From positions 1-6,853 of the forward strand of contig JACMIV010000050.1 in assembly GCA_014380965.1 (NCBI GenBank): a stretch of 6,853 nucleotides of DNA, read 5' to 3'. Under the pieces are notes generated by a model. It was not told where the DNA came from, did no database searches, and worked only from the letters and a program-made list of their open reading frames with translations. Source of the DNA: Rhizobiaceae bacterium (GTDB lineage Bacteria > Pseudomonadota > Alphaproteobacteria > Rhizobiales > Rhizobiaceae). This document shows positions 6,606-6,853 of this stretch, one piece after another (within the stretch, counting starts at the first letter, position 1; the number at the start of each line of letters is the position of its first letter). A program made the translations under genes and the position numbers.

Positions 6606-6618
6606 CTCCAAGCCCTCC
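6606..6618 (-). promoter_or_regulatory. Ribosome binding region that decides the membrane-protein start
   Basis: GGAGGG (6618-6613, minus strand) lies 10 bases before ATG 6602-6600, and GGAG (6609-6606) lies 6 bases before the next ATG at 6599-6597. The in-frame TTG at 6611-6609 is only one base after GGAGGG and cannot be properly spaced. The ATG at 6602 (or 6599) is therefore preferred. Confidence 0.6.
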
Positions 6619-6853
6619 GCAAGCCGACTTGCCGCCGAATATCTAACCCACCGGCGATGGCATGGTAAACGGTCGGCGTCACCGCCGTAACAGCCAAGCC
6701 TTGAGTAGGGATTGCGGTGGCAAGACCTCGGATCGGCGCGCCTTTGCGGCTCCGCGCGTCGTCTCAGGACGCGGCGGAACAGGTCGCTGCGACCGATGGA
6801 CCTGAACCTGGATGTCGAAGCGGCTGTTTTCCCGACCGGTCTCTGCTAAGCGC
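6619..6853. other. Terminal stretch without a convincing gene
   Basis: Two frames remain open to the window edge. One is a plus frame from GTG 6717 with a fair Shine-Dalgarno (TAGGG, 6-base spacer). The other is a minus frame ending with TGA at 6681-6679. Both use noticeably less G/C at third positions than the real genes here, and neither shows a recognisable motif. Either could be the tip of a neighbouring gene, but the window cannot decide it. Otherwise only the promoter region of the membrane-protein gene is seen. Confidence 0.4.
6640..6669 (-). promoter_or_regulatory. Possible promoter of the membrane-protein gene
   Basis: On the minus strand TTTACC (6669-6664) and TAGATA (6645-6640) are 18 bases apart and would place the transcript start about 30 bases before the ATG. 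Both hexamers are only partial matches to the sigma70 consensus. Confidence 0.28.

Noticed and set aside
6717..6853. Plus-strand GTG frame open to the window end
   Set aside because: The Shine-Dalgarno is fair, but third-position G/C is low for this genome and no motif is seen. It cannot be judged from 45 codons.

Overview
The window looks like an ordinary chromosomal stretch of a high-GC alphaproteobacterium, most likely Hyphomicrobiales (Rhizobiales). The evidence is a full-length GcrA, a cell-cycle regulator known essentially only from Alphaproteobacteria, an argD-argF-hslO gene string, an alphaproteobacterial-type PhoR kinase, and strong G/C preference at third codon positions in every gene. 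No mobile element, CRISPR array, tRNA or rRNA was seen, and there is no sign of recent transfer.

Layout. Positions 1-2844 (minus strand) hold a tightly overlapped operon read argD -> argF -> hslO: acetylornithine aminotransferase, ornithine carbamoyltransferase and the redox chaperone Hsp33, the last cut off by the window start. The gene overlaps are 4 and 8 bases. Positions 2845-3297 are a 453-base divergent control region. It carries a good argD promoter (minus), a plausible gcrA promoter (plus) and four GANTC sites, three of them within 37 bases around the gcrA -35 element. Positions 3298-3873 (plus) are gcrA, followed by a clear intrinsic terminator. Positions 3949-5238 (minus) are phoR, convergent with gcrA. 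Positions 5403-6602 (minus) encode an unrecognised single-pass membrane protein with an acidic cytoplasmic half and a beta-rich periplasmic half. Positions 6603-6853 hold its start region and no convincing gene.

How it fits together. argD and argF supply two steps of arginine synthesis, and hslO is translationally coupled behind them. GcrA acts with sigma70 at promoters carrying CcrM-methylated GANTC. By my hand count GANTC occurs 14 times in the window, with 6 in the two regulatory gaps (617 bases together) and 8 in the roughly 6 kb of coding sequence. The dense cluster in front of gcrA itself is the most interesting signal: it suggests that gcrA, and perhaps argD and phoR, respond to chromosome methylation state. 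PhoR is the sensor kinase of the phosphate regulon, but here the pst/phoU/phoB genes that often follow it are absent from the downstream side.

No undescribed multi-gene system was found. The least understood gene is the membrane protein at 5403-6602.
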